Source of the DNA: Dermatemys mawii
Lineage: Eukaryota; Chordata; Testudines; Dermatemydidae
DNA length: 64,000 nt
Reading direction: 5' to 3'
Assembly: GCA_007922305.1 (NCBI GenBank)
Contig: ML677366.1
Location: forward strand, 15,848,338-15,912,337
Positions 1 to 12,240 of this stretch are shown here, piece by piece (position 1 is the first letter of the stretch; each line of letters starts with the position of its first letter). The notes under the pieces are model-generated. The model was not told the origin of the DNA and did no database searches. It was given only the letters and a program-made list of their open reading frames with translations. The translations under genes and the position numbers were made by a program.

Positions 1-1030
1 TAGTTTTTCTATATGTGAATTTCCTACCCAAATTATGATAATTTCTTCATGCAGATGGGCATTGGTAACAACAGAATCTGACAAACATTTACATGTAGCA
101 TAGAAAAGAACAAATGTTTGTTTCTGGTCATGATAAACCCTCAAGTTCATGCAGCATTTGGCATCCACCTGGGGGTTAAACATGACTAGGATCAAATATC
201 TGCTCATTTTGTCTGCACTACAATATACAATCCTATTAGCTAACACTAGTTAAAACTCAATTAGATGTTGCAGTCTGGACAACTGCATAATGTCTCCAGA
301 TATATTCCTGAAACCCTGTAGAGTGACTAGATTCTAGAACAACAACAAAAAAAAAACAACCCACAAACCTTCTGAAGACCAGGAAATATGCATGTAAGGT
401 GGGGCTTCACATAAAGCCCCATGACTTTTGCAAATTGATGGAAGTAATAGTCTACAAATAACTTCAACCCTCGCACCCATCCTTCTGCCTCAGAAATCGA
501 CCTCAGCCTCGAATGAAACTTTCCAACTTTCAGGCTGATCCGAGTTTTGTTTGTATGCTTATTCGGGGCAGGGAATAGGAAATAGATCTTGGATGGGATG
601 TGAAAATGTGGCTTTACACAGAAAAATCAGTTGCAACCTTAGCTATGAAGAGGCAACTACCTTTCTACAATCAACAAAGCTTTAAAAAACAATAAACTAA
701 TCCTGTGGCAATTGGCACATTTCTTCCATTGATGTCCAAACAAATTAAAGAATGCTGGTGCAACTAAACAAATTTTTGAATCGAATTTTAAAACCTCAAA
801 CCCAATTGCTGACTTCAAGTCTTCACATATCAGTATCTGCCTGAGCATCAGGAAACACATCTGTGTTTGGAAAGTGGCTCTGAAAGTAACAACTACATCT
901 GTCATTTTACAGTTAGGGAATAAAAGATGACAATTATCATATTGCAGGGGAAAATCACCCCCAAGTCTCATCAGGTGAAGGGAGATTTTCAAAGTACTGC
1001 CCAGGCTTTGTGCCAAAGATATACCATATT
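1..1030. other. non-coding, nothing recognised
   Basis: AT-rich unique-looking sequence. The 119-codon minus-strand open frame at 657-1016 has no recognisable motif and low-complexity codon use, so I do not call it. No repeat boundary, RNA gene or splice-flanked exon could be supported. Confidence 0.5.
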
Positions 1031-1032
1031 TA

Positions 1033-1282
1033 GGCTATGTCAGTATAACTTAAGTCATTCAGGGGTCTGAATACCGCCTCCCTTCCCCCGAGCGACGTAA
1101 GTTACACTGACATAAGTACAGGTGTGGACAGCACCATGTGGCTCTACTGCCAACATAGCTACTGTCGCTTGTTGGGGGTGGATTAGTTATGTTGATAGGA
1201 GAGCTCTGTCCCATCCTTATAGAGCAGCTACACTAGGGATCTTACAGAGGCGCAGCTGTGTCACTGTAGTGTACACATAGCC
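1033..1282. mobile_element. palindromic MITE, TIR ggctatgtc...
   Basis: The left end reads ggctatgtcagtata and the right end gtgtacacatagcc, whose reverse complement is ggctatgtgtacac, so the ends form imperfect terminal inverted repeats. The flanks are short T-rich runs, compatible with a 2-3 bp target duplication. The body carries phrases (gacatagctactgtcgctcg-like, gagagctctgtcccatcc) that I recall from an abundant turtle MITE. It has no coding capacity. The superfamily (PIF/Harbinger or other) is not proven. Confidence 0.65.
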
Positions 1283-1752
1283 TTTGTGTACATAAATGGA
1301 TGCAATCTTTTTTAAGCCATTTATGGTACCCATCAACCAAAGCTCCTGTTGAGTGCAAACCTTCCACAAGACAAAACACTAGAAGTGGAGATATGAGATA
1401 AAAATAACAAACTGGGTTATTTCATTTCTGGGCTGTCAAATAATGTTTCTTCCAGAAGCTTGTTTAAAAACAGTGCCCTAAAAAAATTGATCTGGGTTAT
1501 GTTCCCAATGATTTTTGGCACAAAAAACAATGTTTCTCTATATTAAGTAGCCAGCGATGAATAGAAGTAAATCACCAAGTTAAAGAAAAAAAGCTCTCTC
1601 TATATATTTTGAAACATTATAAAGCATGTTTATTCTCTTGGCAATAAAAAGAAAAATTCACTTGGGTTTCTCAGTTGATTTAGTGTCTTCATGTGGATTT
1701 AAGATAGGTTTAGATTAGACCTGTTTCTGAAAAACAGTTTTGTGGTACTTAC

Positions 1753-1786
1753 AGTAAATTCACAGGCAGGACTGTACTCAGTCCTT
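1753..1786 (-). CDS. candidate 34-nt coding exon of unnamed gene
   Basis: On the minus strand, a strong pyrimidine tract (cctttcctcccctttacag) ends at an AG just before base 1786. The segment ends at ACT followed by donor GTAAGTACC. Read with one leading base, as the phase left by the exon at 10131-10195 requires, it encodes RTEYSPACEFT without a stop and ends in phase 0. One other frame is also open. A 34-nt exon is short, so the call rests on the splice signals and on phase agreement with the upstream candidates. It would be the most 3' exon of the minus-strand gene in this window. Its function is unknown. Confidence 0.4.
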
Positions 1787-2306
1787 CTGTAAAGGGGAGG
1801 AAAGGTCCAAGGAGCAAAGGGATGCAGTATAACAAGCAGCTTTGTGTGGAGGGAACACATGAACCGCTCAAAGCTAGCACTGTTGCTGGGGCAGACAAGA
1901 GCAGGTGTCACACCCTTGTCAGTGGCTGTGCTCTTCCTGCCCACCCTGTAACACTATGCCTTCTCACTGGGACAACTGGTTCCGCCTACAACAGACAGCC
2001 ATATTCTCATACGCCAAATATGGGAAATAAACAAATATTGATATTATCATTGATATGAACATCAAATACCATTATTTTTAAAAGCTGAGCTTTCTTCCAA
2101 CGGGGAAAAACGTAAGTGTTGCTGAATAAGGAAGAAAGGAAAGTTGTCTGGTGTCTACATAAGAGAAGCAGGAGTGGCTGGGGTTTGAGTATATCAGAGG
2201 AAGAGAGTGTCTGGTGGGGCCGACTGTCTAGTGGAGGTTAGGGATCACCTAGGAATCTGAAGCTCTCACTGTGGGAAGAATGAATGACTGAAGCAGATAA
2301 AGTCTG

Positions 2307-2373
2307 ATCCTGCAACATTTAAGTCAATGTGAGTTTTGCCATTGACTTCAATAGGAGCAGGATCTGTGCCCTA
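2307..2373. repeat. short palindromic repeat (gacttcaat family)
   Basis: The ends gatcctgc and gcaggatc are inverted. The centre carries catttaagtcaatg and cattgacttcaatagg, which pair with each other. The same design recurs at many other places in the window, so this is a dispersed foldback repeat rather than a local hairpin. Confidence 0.6.
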
Positions 2374-2404
2374 AAAATGAGCAGATGGAAGCAATAGTCT
2401 ACAG

Positions 2405-2819
2405 CAGGGGAGGCCAAACTGTGGCTCCAGAACCACAAACGGCTCTTCAGAAGTTAATATGCGGCTCCTTGCACAGGCACTGACTCTAGTGCTAGAGCTA
2501 CAGGTGCAAACTTTCCGCTGCTCAACCTCATGCCCTGCCCCCACTCCACCCCTTACTCCAAGGCCCCTGCCCCTTCCCCTGAACCTGATGCACCCTTGTT
2601 CCTCCCCTCTGCATCCCAGAACCTCCTGTACACTGCAAATCAGCTGATCGCAGCAGGCAGGAGACATGGGGAAGTGGTGATCAGCAGGGCTGCCAGCGGA
2701 CAGGAGGTGCTGGGAGGTGGCAGGGAGCTAATTGGGGCTGCTTACATATTGATTTGGCTCTTTGGCAATATACACTGGTAAATTCTGGCTCCTGCTCAGG
2801 CTCACGTTGGCCACCCCTG
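2405..2819. mobile_element. non-autonomous hAT transposon, 415 bp
   Basis: The element starts caggggaggccaaact and ends acgttggccacccctg, forming CAGGGGtGGCCAA-type terminal inverted repeats. It is flanked by perfect 8-bp direct repeats gtctacag at 2397-2404 and 2820-2827, the hallmark of hAT insertion. The interior is C-rich (cccctgccccttcccctg) and encodes no transposase. The short open frames at 2371-2781 lie inside it and are not genes. Confidence 0.9.
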
Positions 2820-2827
2820 GTCTACAG

Positions 2828-3887
2828 GCTTTAGGAGCAGATGGGAAGCATCATTTAAGACAGCAAAAAAATTAAATAATCCAGAATTAAATTGCACATA
2901 AAGTCACTGTGCAAACAAAATGGAAGAACAGGGTGGAAAGCACTTAAAATTAACCCTCTTAAATGCATTTCTTTTCAAAAATTATTTCAGTAACTCGCCC
3001 CCATAGCTACTTTTAACCTAGCAGATTCTGAACTCTTAATTAAACAGCAAAAGTTTCAAACTTTCTGTTCATTTAAATGCCTGTTTTGGAGAAAAAACTG
3101 TAATTGAGAAAAGGTAATTTAAATGTAATGACTACTTTGTTGCTAGAATTAAATAAAGTCAATTTTTATATGTAGGGGAACTTAATAAAAAGTATCAGTG
3201 CAACAGAAATATAATTAAAATAATAACCAAGAGATGGCTAACAGCATAAGCTAAAAGAACACAAGAATTTGTGAGGCTGACCTAAATCTGGTGAGACAAA
3301 CTTCAAGGTGACAAAGCAAACAAAGAGCCCACAGTGTCTATGATTTGGTTATGAAGCAGTAGTCAGAAGGTACTAAAATAGTTTTTCCTCTAGCCTATTG
3401 AATTACATGTTAAGTTTGTCATTTGTAATTAATTTGGTCATAGAGTATACATGTGGAGAAAAAAGATTTATTAAAGAAAAATAAACGTTTATATATACAC
3501 ACCCGATCATTCATTCTAATTAAACAGCATTCCAGACAGAAATACTGTTCCAACTATAGACTGCTTCATCAGGGAAGATGGAAAAAGCACAGATGAAAAG
3601 AGCAACCAGAAACAGGTCTGATCCTGCACATAGAACAATAATACCATGAACACAAAAAATCCTAACTGTGGCAATAAATCCAGGCCCAAGGCCTCATGTC
3701 AGCAATTTTAAAAACTCCTTGTGCGTTATGGGAAGGATCTTCAGGCAGCAGGGGATACACAATCACTCTCCAAATAAAGTACTTTCCCCCTAGCATCAGC
3801 CTCAGAGCTGTGACTCAACATGAGAGGGTAGCTATTCTGGGAGCCTGACATACAGAGTAAGTGAGGAAGAACCCAGTACAGTGTAGT
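2828..3887. other. non-coding, nothing recognised
   Basis: AT-rich sequence without a supportable gene, splice-flanked open segment or repeat boundary. Confidence 0.45.
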
Positions 3888-4130
3888 GTCACCAACTCTT
3901 GTGATTTTATCATCAGTATCTCTGTATTTGGCGATTTCTGAAAACCCCAGGTCCTAGTTAGTACATCAGTCTCAGCTTTCTTTTCAAAGAAAAAAATACA
4001 TATATGTTTCTAGCCCTTACGGTTGTAGAGAAAAGCTTGAAAATATACTCAGGAAAAAAAACTAAATTATTATTTTTTAGAATCTCATGACTTTTTGGGG
4101 ACTTGGTCTGTGATTTTTGAGGTTGAAAAT
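3888..4130. repeat. dispersed repeat, unclassified
   Basis: The block from caccaactcttgtgatttta to the region of tgatttttgaggttgaaaat resembles, from memory, a reptile repeat built around 'ccaactctcatgattttat'. It contains internal near-repeats (cttgtgattttatcat and atctcatgactttttgg). Ends and class are not resolved, and a match to a turtle repeat library is needed. Confidence 0.3.
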
Positions 4131-4929
4131 ACTGCACTGCTTCTCCATTCTCAAGCAAGATAGACAGGGGTCGCATGGGGGTGCATGAGAGGTGGAATAA
4201 AACCCTACATAAACAGGAGCTATGTAAGTACCTACCTAGATAGACCAACAGAACCCTCTGCAGCACATAAAGTACCCTTTGATCCAATACGTGGCTTGAT
4301 TTAATACTGGAAGCAATGCATAGGCTGGAAAGTACTTTAAAGAGTAAATGATGTAGACAACAGAAATATTGATTCCTCTATTACTCCTAATTGCCAAAGT
4401 AATATGTAACAGGCGTCTGTGGTCCTTACTCTGGCACAACCCAACAGTAGCCTGATCTATGATACAACCCTAAATGCAGGACAAATCCAAATTATTCCAG
4501 TGTAGTTCCCCACATCTTAAATCAATGGGATTATTTATGTGATTAAAGATAGGGAAGATGGGGTGCTTGGATTGTTTCCTACTCAGAAGAAAGTGAATAC
4601 AATGGGATGTTTGATACTATACTATGGGGTTTACCAACAGTGACTCTTACCGCATATACTCAAAGATAACAGGTGCCTTCACAAATCAGTCTGTCAAGCT
4701 CATTGAAAGATCAACCCCACCAATTTTCAGTGCCCATCTCTGTTTCTCAGCAGCAGTGCCTTTCCTTTGGAGCCATTCTGGTTCATCATAACTCTGTTTA
4801 GGCACTTCATAAAAAGATGCTCTCCATCAGACATTATATGGCTGACTAAACAAGCTGCATTGCCTCATTAACTCAACCACTTTCACTTTCAATGCAAAAG
4901 GGTTCAGAGTTCAAAGAAAATAATGACTG

Positions 4930-5225
4930 ATACCACTTTGGCCTTTTACAGTGCCTTCCATCCATGGATCTCAAAGCACTTACTAACTCTCACAACCTCA
5001 TCTGTTAAAAGTAAGGGACAATGAGATGCATACTATTCATAGGGGTATTGTGAAGCTTCATTAATTAGTTTACAAGATTTTTCATGGCTTATTCCAAAGG
5101 AAAGATATGACATACGTCATATCACACAGCTAGTTAGTGGCAGAGCGAGGAAAATAATTATACAATAGATTTCAGATTCAAAGGATTTTAGTGTAACTGA
5201 CTGCTTTTAGTGATACCTTTCTGTG
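4930..5225 (+). repeat. MIR-like core-SINE
   Basis: The order of phrases follows the MIR core: ccatggatctcaaagcac, then cctcatctgttaaa, then tcacacagctagttagtggc followed by agagcgagg and a degraded 3' part. This is an old, diverged tRNA-derived SINE of a family spread across amniotes. It has no coding function. Confidence 0.6.
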
Positions 5226-5972
5226 ATGGGCATTAGTAAAAACTAACTGTATATTTTTTGAAAAGCAAGAATGTTTGGGGATAAAATTTCACTACAATCA
5301 TTAAAATAAAATAGTCAAGAAACAATTTAAAATTCCTATAATTTTAAAATTGTGATCACATAGATTTTTTAAAGCCCCTGAAACTTAAATGAGTAGAAAG
5401 GAAAAGAGCCATAGTGCCAGGCCCAAGATAGGCCAAGTTTCAGTTCTGAGCATGTTTTTACAGCCAAGTGAAACCTTCAAGGGGAAAAAAAAATAGGGGT
5501 TATAATGGAAAAAGCTAGCAAGCTACTTAATGCAACTAAAAGGTGAAGAATATTTCACTCCTTTTAAGTACAGGAAACAGTGTTAAAACATTAAAAAATC
5601 ATTAGCATTAACAAACATTAACAGAGATGGAACTACAACAAGAAGGGCTGATCCGTTAGTAGGTCAATGAGAATTTTTGAGCTACTTCTCCATTGATATC
5701 ACTCAGACAGTCTTTTAAACGTTATCAGCACCCGAGGCAGAACAGTCAAATTCAAATATACAAAATGGGCAACGCTAGCAGGCCTTGCTCAGGCAAACCT
5801 TTCACTGAAGTCACTGGGGATTGTCTGAGTAAGGATTGACAGAATTATCCATCTGTCCTCCACAATAGCATCCTATTTCCTTGACTAGCTCCTTACCATC
5901 AGTGGTTTATGAACTTTAACAATTCAGAAGCAGAGTTCCAGACTTTCTACTATAATACCATTGGTGTGCATA

Positions 5973-6295
5973 TGTAAAGTCTTGAATATCCAGGATTGGG
6001 TTAACCAGGTTGTGGATTAACCAGGATGTCAAAAAAAACACATACGCATAACTCGCAGAGCCGGCTCTGGCTTTGCCGCCGCCCCAAGCACAAAAACAAA
6101 ACAAAACAAAAAAAAAAAACCACACCACCCAGCAGGGCGCAGGGCAGACAGTGAACCAACACTCCCTCCCCCGGTGCAGAGTGACTGGTGAACCAACCTC
6201 TCCTCCCCATATTTCCTATGGATGGTGGTTATGTGGGATTTTATTAACCAGGATTAATTTTTTCCCTATCATCCTGGATAATCAAGAGTCCACTG
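5973..6295 (-). mobile_element. pogo/Tigger-like MITE flanked by TA
   Basis: Read on the minus strand, the right end is cagtggactcttgattatcc. The left end (plus) is tgtaaagtcttgaatatcc, a diverged inverted copy. Both are bordered by TA (5971-5972 and 6296-6297), as expected for a Tc1/mariner-pogo target duplication. Ends of the type CAGTNGACTCTCGATTATCC are known for Tigger-like elements. A short 'ttaaccagg' motif repeats internally. The element has no coding capacity and carries a younger hAT fragment. Confidence 0.6.
6056..6190 (+). mobile_element. nested hAT fragment (gccggctctgg end)
   Basis: The phrase agagccggctctggctttgc then gccgccccaagcac followed by an A-rich run resembles the left part of a CAGGGCCGGCTCTA-type hAT MITE. 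A related but complete copy lies at 53983-54142. No matching right end or 8-bp duplication is visible, so this is a truncated or rearranged copy inside the pogo-like MITE. Confidence 0.5.
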
Positions 6296-6703
6296 TACAA
6301 CCTCCCTTAGCACAAACACAGACTGTGCTTCTATTTGGCATCTTTCCTTTAAAATGAAGGAAAATATTGTACCTCTCACTATTAATTAAGAGAAAACCTC
6401 TGCTATTAAACTCTGCCACCTCTCACTCAGTATAGGGCACTCTAGTCTAGTCTCATTTAGGCATAACATATGACCAGAAGTCAGCCCTGGATGTCACAAA
6501 CCACCCAAGAAATTAGCCTTTTATTTATTTTGTACACTACTGAATTATCAGGAATCTACAAAGTTTGGGCTAGAACTGTAAGAAGGAACAATGTTACATA
6601 TTAATATTTACAAAACTAGCTCAAAGAAAAATTGGTCTAAGCACCTGGTATCTTATTTTTAGAAAGTTATCTTCAAATGATATTCAGATAGTCAAATTGT
6701 ACA

Positions 6704-6915
6704 ATGTTGTAGCCGTGTCAGTGCCAGCTATTAAAGAGACAAGGAGGAGAGGTAGTATCTTTTATTGAACCAACTTCTGTTGGTGAGTCAAGCCTTTGAC
6801 TTGAAGAAGAGCTCTGCGTAAGCTTTAAACCTTGTCTCTCTTACCAACAGAAGCTGATCCAATAAAAGATATTACCTCTTGTCTCCCTAAATTATAGAAC
6901 AACAACATTGCTACA
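6704..6915. repeat. head-to-head pair of Penelope-like 3' tails
   Basis: The arm at 6704-6788, read on the minus strand, gives ccaacagaagttggttcaat then aaaagatactacctc and ends in cacggctacaaca. The arm at 6834-6915, read on the plus strand, gives ccaacagaagctgatccaat then aaaagatattacctc and ends in acaacaacattgctaca. Both match the 3' end of the Penelope-like element at 31086-31220. The spacer holds the pre-tail gacttgaagaagagctctg. The two tails therefore point outward in an inverted repeat, a layout known for Penelope-like insertions, which are often 5'-truncated with an inverted partial copy. Confidence 0.75.
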
Positions 6916-9900
6916 TGTTACATAACTTTATCAGTGTTGATACGAAGCACTGAGCCAACATTTAATAACCAACATGGCAACAGATTAGGACTCCAGTGTC
7001 TGTGCATAAAATGGAAGCCTCCTTTTATACCTCCCTCATGGAAAGTTGTTAGCTGTACCGATGATACTGCCCTGTCCACTCCCATTCCCACCCATCATGA
7101 CCTACCAACTCCACAGCAAGTGTTCAGAGAAGCTGATACAATTTAGGCATAGAACTGTAACTATAAGGAATTGTTTTGCCCTTGAATGCAGCTCATTCTT
7201 AATTATTGCAGCATGGTATGGAAGCACAGCAGAGGTACTGGTTGGCACAGCTCGGACACAAAGACTTTTGGATCTCAAGCATTAGAAAGTGTTCATTTAT
7301 ATGGAAAAAGGGTATAACACTTCTTAATTCAAGAAAAACACTTTGGAAATAATACAATAAAAAGAGATGATGAATACTTTTACATTATACCGTAGTGAAA
7401 CAATTTGCTTTTACCATAAAAGGGGCTTTGCCTTCAGCTCATATAAGGAATTTGTATATAGCCTTATTCTCAAATGCATTGTAGCCAATAGCAAATTCCC
7501 TGCAATCACAGATGAGTCAAAGGAAAAATGTCCATAACCACATGCCAACAGACGACTGATTATGCATCAGACCCATAGGCTGTTTTGCAGCCAATTTAGG
7601 AGCCAGCAGTTAAGATTAGCCAAAGGAGCAAACCAGTGCCAAGTCAGTACTGTAATTGTTTGTTCCATTAAGCATAAGGAATGCCTTTGCTTCAGAATTT
7701 GATATAGCAAAATGTAATATAAGGTTAATGGTAATTACTAGCTGATAAACTATCCTTTAAAAAGTCACAGTCATAATTTCATTGATCAGATGTCAGAAAA
7801 AGATTTCTCTTAACAGTTTTTAAATCTGTTTTTAAAAACATGAACTATCACAACAAGAATATTGTAAAAAATCTGACTAGGATTCTATATGATGAAGGTT
7901 TTCAATAATGTCTCACGGTGTGGTTTCTCCCTCGAGTCCACTGTCATATATAAAAGTAAAGTGGTAATGAAATAGTGAAAAAAATTTCATCAGAGTGTTC
8001 TGGTGATGCGATATAAACTACTCAGCCTTGCCTACTGCCAGGCCTGCCAACAAGGATTATCTGAAAAGCAAGAACAGAACAACAAGTAAATTACAGTGTT
8101 TGTGCCATAAAGATATACACAAACTTTCCATTCTTATGCAGGTAGAACTCACAAGTACAGTTTGTCTTTTTTGTCTGTCAGAAATGTGTATTACCAGTGT
8201 ACTGGTTTGTATCTTTGTCTAAATGGGAATTGGAAGCCTGAGTGGGAAGCGGGTATACAATACCTTTAGCAAGTATGTGTTTATTAGCATATGTGCTCTG
8301 TAAAAGGAAACAAGTATCATTACTATTTTTATACGGCTATGTGTCTCAGACACAGACCACGCATAAATTCTTCTCAAAAGGAAGAGACATAAAGAAAACT
8401 TTTTTTCCACAAAATGAACTCAATTATCCTGCCCCATTCTCCTCATATACCAGCAACACACATACACAGTTTTACAGAATTCTGGCAATTCCAAAAAGTG
8501 AAATATTTGTTAATGTCATTTTTATTAGCATTTCTAAAAACATTTATTTAATAAGTCATTTTAAAGTTCATGATGTTGATTTTTCACAACACTGGCTCAT
8601 CTCAGTTGAAGCTTTGGGGATTGTAGCAGCTTCTATTCATTATTAACCTAGACTTTGAACAATTTAATTTGAGGTACAAGACTCCACACCTATCCATGAT
8701 TGCTTGGACCATTCCATATTCTGCAAAAAATTAAAAACATTCAGCACTTCTGTAGAGAAAAAAATAACTCCCATAAAAAAAAAAAGCATAAAATTAAAAA
8801 TATATATTTTTACTTTATTATGATGTATGCACATAACTCATTGATTTTGGGAGAACACATCCCGATGTGTTTTTGTTGACCATTTTATTACTTGTGCACT
8901 AACATAGAGATTCTCCAAAAATTCTCATTCTGTGGACTGTTTTAGAACAGAAACAGCCCTCAGGCATCTCCTTCCTTCCAATCTGCCTCTGGGCATGCCT
9001 GGTCCCTTCTGATGTGTTACAAAACAAATGAATGTACTCTGCAGTTCTTAATCAAGCAACTCTAACTTCAAAGGAAGGTTTGATCAATTAAGGATGGTAA
9101 ACGTTTGGCCCCCAGTTTGAGAAACATGGCACTAGCTTACCCAGTTGTCTAGAAGAGGCAGTCTCCCTAATCTCAAAGGAAGACGTGCCATACGCTGCAC
9201 ATTTAAATCCTGCCTGTGTTAATCCTCTTTTCAGTACCTACTTAAACAGAAACTTAGATAAAGGCATTCCATCTGCATGCAGCAAGAACTTAACCTCCTT
9301 TCAGTGCAAGTGGATGTAACTGGATACAGTGTGAAGTGCACAGAAAGCAAGTGTTTCTGGGTCTGTGCTTTCCCTCTTTCTCCTACTTCATCCTAGATTG
9401 CCCACTGGAACCCTGACTGTATAACCAAGACAGAAAATTTGTTTCTTCAGAACCCTCAAGTATTCTTGTGCCATCTTTGGAAGAAGGAGACCAATTCTCT
9501 AATGAATTAGAAATAATTATAATTAATGCCAGAATAAAAAATGAGTTGAATTCAGGTAATTTCAGTGTTTACAAAGGTTACCAGTATCGTGTTAAGTATT
9601 TCTTTGACCCTTCTAAGTAGAAGAAAGAACTGTGCTTCCTATAGGCATTGGTTATGCTTTCCCCCACACTAGCTAAGATGTGCCTATTATATCCTATGAG
9701 AACATGTCCAAAAATAAATGAAGTACGTACGTCAATATAAACTGACGTATGGTCTTCCAATAAGAACTACTCAAACCACACACCAGCTTCATGCCACACC
9801 TTCAAAAAAAACAGGGGAGAAGCAGAGTCCAAAGCCTTCCACTGAGAACTCCAGACCCCTACATGTATGAACTGAAGGACAGTCACCAACACTTTGCTAG

Positions 9901-10130
9901 TTAATCTCATCTGCCAGTCAGAAACAAGGAGGTGACACTCTAAATTACACTGGAAATGCACCACAAATGGCTTTATACACTAGACCAAAATCAATCACCT
10001 GGAAACAAGCTGTCAGCCAGTGCTGCTGCTGGTGTTACAAGCGTAACATGCTCCATTGTGAGAAACACAGTTAAAGTGGGTGGCTGCACTGAGCACTAAC
10101 TGACGTTTCCATGTAATCTTGAAGGCTTAC
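6916..10130. other. non-coding stretch, presumed intron
   Basis: AT-rich sequence with scattered open frames (for example 134 codons at 8242-8646 on the plus strand) that show no motif, no bounded exon and low-complexity composition. I recognise no repeat ends or RNA genes. It lies between candidate exons at 1753-1786 and 10131-10195 and is probably intronic. Confidence 0.45.
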
Positions 10131-10195
10131 CCTATTAACGAATATTGCAAAAGCCAATCTGGATGGTGCAAAGGCATGGATAAGAATGGCGAGGT
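10131..10195 (-). CDS. candidate 65-nt coding exon of unnamed gene
   Basis: The acceptor side, read on the minus strand, is caacttctccttttcatgtgcag, an excellent pyrimidine tract. The donor is AGG followed by GTAAGC. In phase 0, which continues the exon at 13693-13752, it reads TSPFLSMPLHHPDWLLQYSL and leaves two bases (GG) that fit the one-base start of the exon at 1753-1786. A second open frame (AILIHAFAPSRLAFAIFVNR after two leading bases) exists but would break phase with both neighbours. The third frame has a stop. I cannot assign the protein family. The support is splice-site quality plus phase consistency. Confidence 0.5.
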
Positions 10196-11287
10196 CTGCA
10201 CATGAAAAGGAGAAGTTGCAACATTCTTCCCAATAAAGATGGGACTCTTGACACTGCCATTATCAGGACATTCAGAAGCAAATAAGGAACCAATAGGAAT
10301 TCAGGATTGCAAACTGCATTAGCCATTCTAAATGAGCACCATTTCCTCTATATGTAAACTTGCAACACTAGGTCATGGTAAAGCAAACTGCATATATGCT
10401 CCTGTTGATATATTGAAACCAATGTTTTAGAATCTGGAAAGTTTCCCCTGCTTCAAAGGAACCAATTATTTTTGTCTAAATACTGAAAGCATTGCATCAT
10501 ATTGCTTATCTAAATTCTTTCATAAATTCAAACATTAGCCCTGGCACAATCACAACATTTATGTTAAAGGCACTGTTCACAGTCATGGCCTGTTCGTTCT
10601 GTTATTTCAGTAATTTTGTCTCAGTGAAAACTGACCTAAATCTCTCTCAGTCCTAGTGAATAACTAAGCTTGCTTTTAAAGTCTGCATTAGAAAACAATT
10701 TACTGATAACTTAAGCCCTCAAAAGGGCATCACTTTTTTTTGGATTTTTTTTAAACCATGCATACTATAAACGGTCTTTGTTGTTAGGAAAGTCAAAATA
10801 AAGTTAGTTTTCCAAAACAATGCAAAAATTTCTAACTTCAAATGTAGCCAGAATAACTCTAAGGGACACATCAAGGTAAAAGAGGCACAAAACCTGAGTT
10901 CATTTTTTTAAATGCAGAGCCTAATAAAGAAATGTTTAATTTAAAAAAACCATCACGAGAAATTAAATTTGTCCCCCCCACAACATTTGCAACCCACGCA
11001 TTGCAGCATTGTGTGAATCCAAGAGAATCAATGAGAGAGATTGACTAGTTTACTTCCTCTGTTCCAAGAAAGTGAAACTCAAAAACTTAACAAACAGCAA
11101 GAACAGTGAAAACTGACTGATTTTTAAAGTATTTCTTCTTTTAATAATTTAAGGAATTACAAGTAGATAATGTAAGGGAATTTTGAATAAAATAAAGAGG
11201 ACTTTTCACCTAACATTTTACACCAAAAATTATATGCCATGTGAAATAAAGTGACCACTAATTTTAGACTCTTGTTATGCAAGACTG
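10196..11287. other. non-coding, nothing recognised
   Basis: AT-rich presumed intron with homopolymer runs (T8 near 10733, T10-type runs near 10740). No bounded exon, repeat end or RNA gene could be supported. Confidence 0.45.
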
Positions 11288-11372
11288 TACTCTGTGTGTG
11301 TGGGTATATATATATACACACAGTGTATATATTATAAAAAAATATTTTATATATATATATTATATAAATAAA
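11288..11372. repeat. TG/AT-rich low-complexity, self-complementary tract
   Basis: A gtgtgtgtgggtatatatatatacacacagtg core is followed by long AT alternation to about 11372. The left part is nearly palindromic (gtgt...tata...acac) and could extrude a hairpin. It directly abuts the LTR-like repeat that begins near 11376. Confidence 0.85.
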
Positions 11373-11375
11373 AAG

Positions 11376-12240
11376 GTGACAGGGTCAGGCCAGATGGTTA
11401 CAGGAGAGTGATCCTATTGGAATCCAGGAAGTGGAAGTGGAAGCCCACCCACTGCTAAAGGATCTCCCCTCAGCCTCAGGGGACAGAAGGTAGAAACATT
11501 AGCCTGAGATTAAGCAGGTCCCTTTTCCCTGAGTAGGATGTTCCAGAACAATCAGGAAGTTGTTGGAACCAGTTATGGCAGGAAGACTAATTAGGACACC
11601 TTGAACCAATTAAGAAGCTACTGGAATCAATTAGGACAGGTAGGCTAATCAGGGCACCTGATTTACAAAGACTTCACTTCAGTTACTGAGGTGCGTGAGA
11701 GGAGCTGGGAGTGAAAGGCATGCAAGGAGCTGAGAGTGTTAAGGAATATTGCTGGAGGACTGAGGAGTACAGGTGTCATCAGGAGGGAGGTCCTGCGGTG
11801 AGGACAAAGGTGATATTAGGAGGAGGCCATAGGGAATTAGCCCAGGGAGTTGTAGCTGTCACACAGCTGTTACAGGAAACACTGTAGACAGCTGTGATCC
11901 ACAGGACCATGGGCTGGAACCCAGAGTAGAGGGTGGGCCCAGGTTCCTCCCATCACCCCAACTTCCTGTTTTGATACAAGAGGAGTTGACCTGAACTGTG
12001 AGTCCCATCAGAAGGGAAGGTCCCTGGCCTGTACCCTGACCCACTAGGTAGGTCAACAGAGACTGTGGGGACTGTTCTCCTTTTCCCCATGCTGGCCAGT
12101 GATGAGATTAGCTGAGTGAATGGCAAGTTTAAGCTACTGGCAAAAGTGGCCAAACTGAGGGCTGCCATGAACTTCTGAGGAGAGCAAATCTACCAATAAG
12201 TGCAGGACCCACCAAGGCAGAGGAGGAAAATATGTTGTAA
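11376..12240 (+). mobile_element. LTR-like dispersed repeat
   Basis: The block starts tgacagggtcaggccagatg and runs to about 'gaggaggaaaatatgttgta'. From memory it matches an abundant turtle repeat that behaves like a long terminal repeat, but its class is not proven here. Internal phrases such as caattaggacaggtaggcta and gggagttgtagctgtcacac occur in order. There is no coding capacity, and the minus-strand open frames at 11859-12168 are incidental. No clear target duplication is visible, and the 3' end is decayed. Confidence 0.5.
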
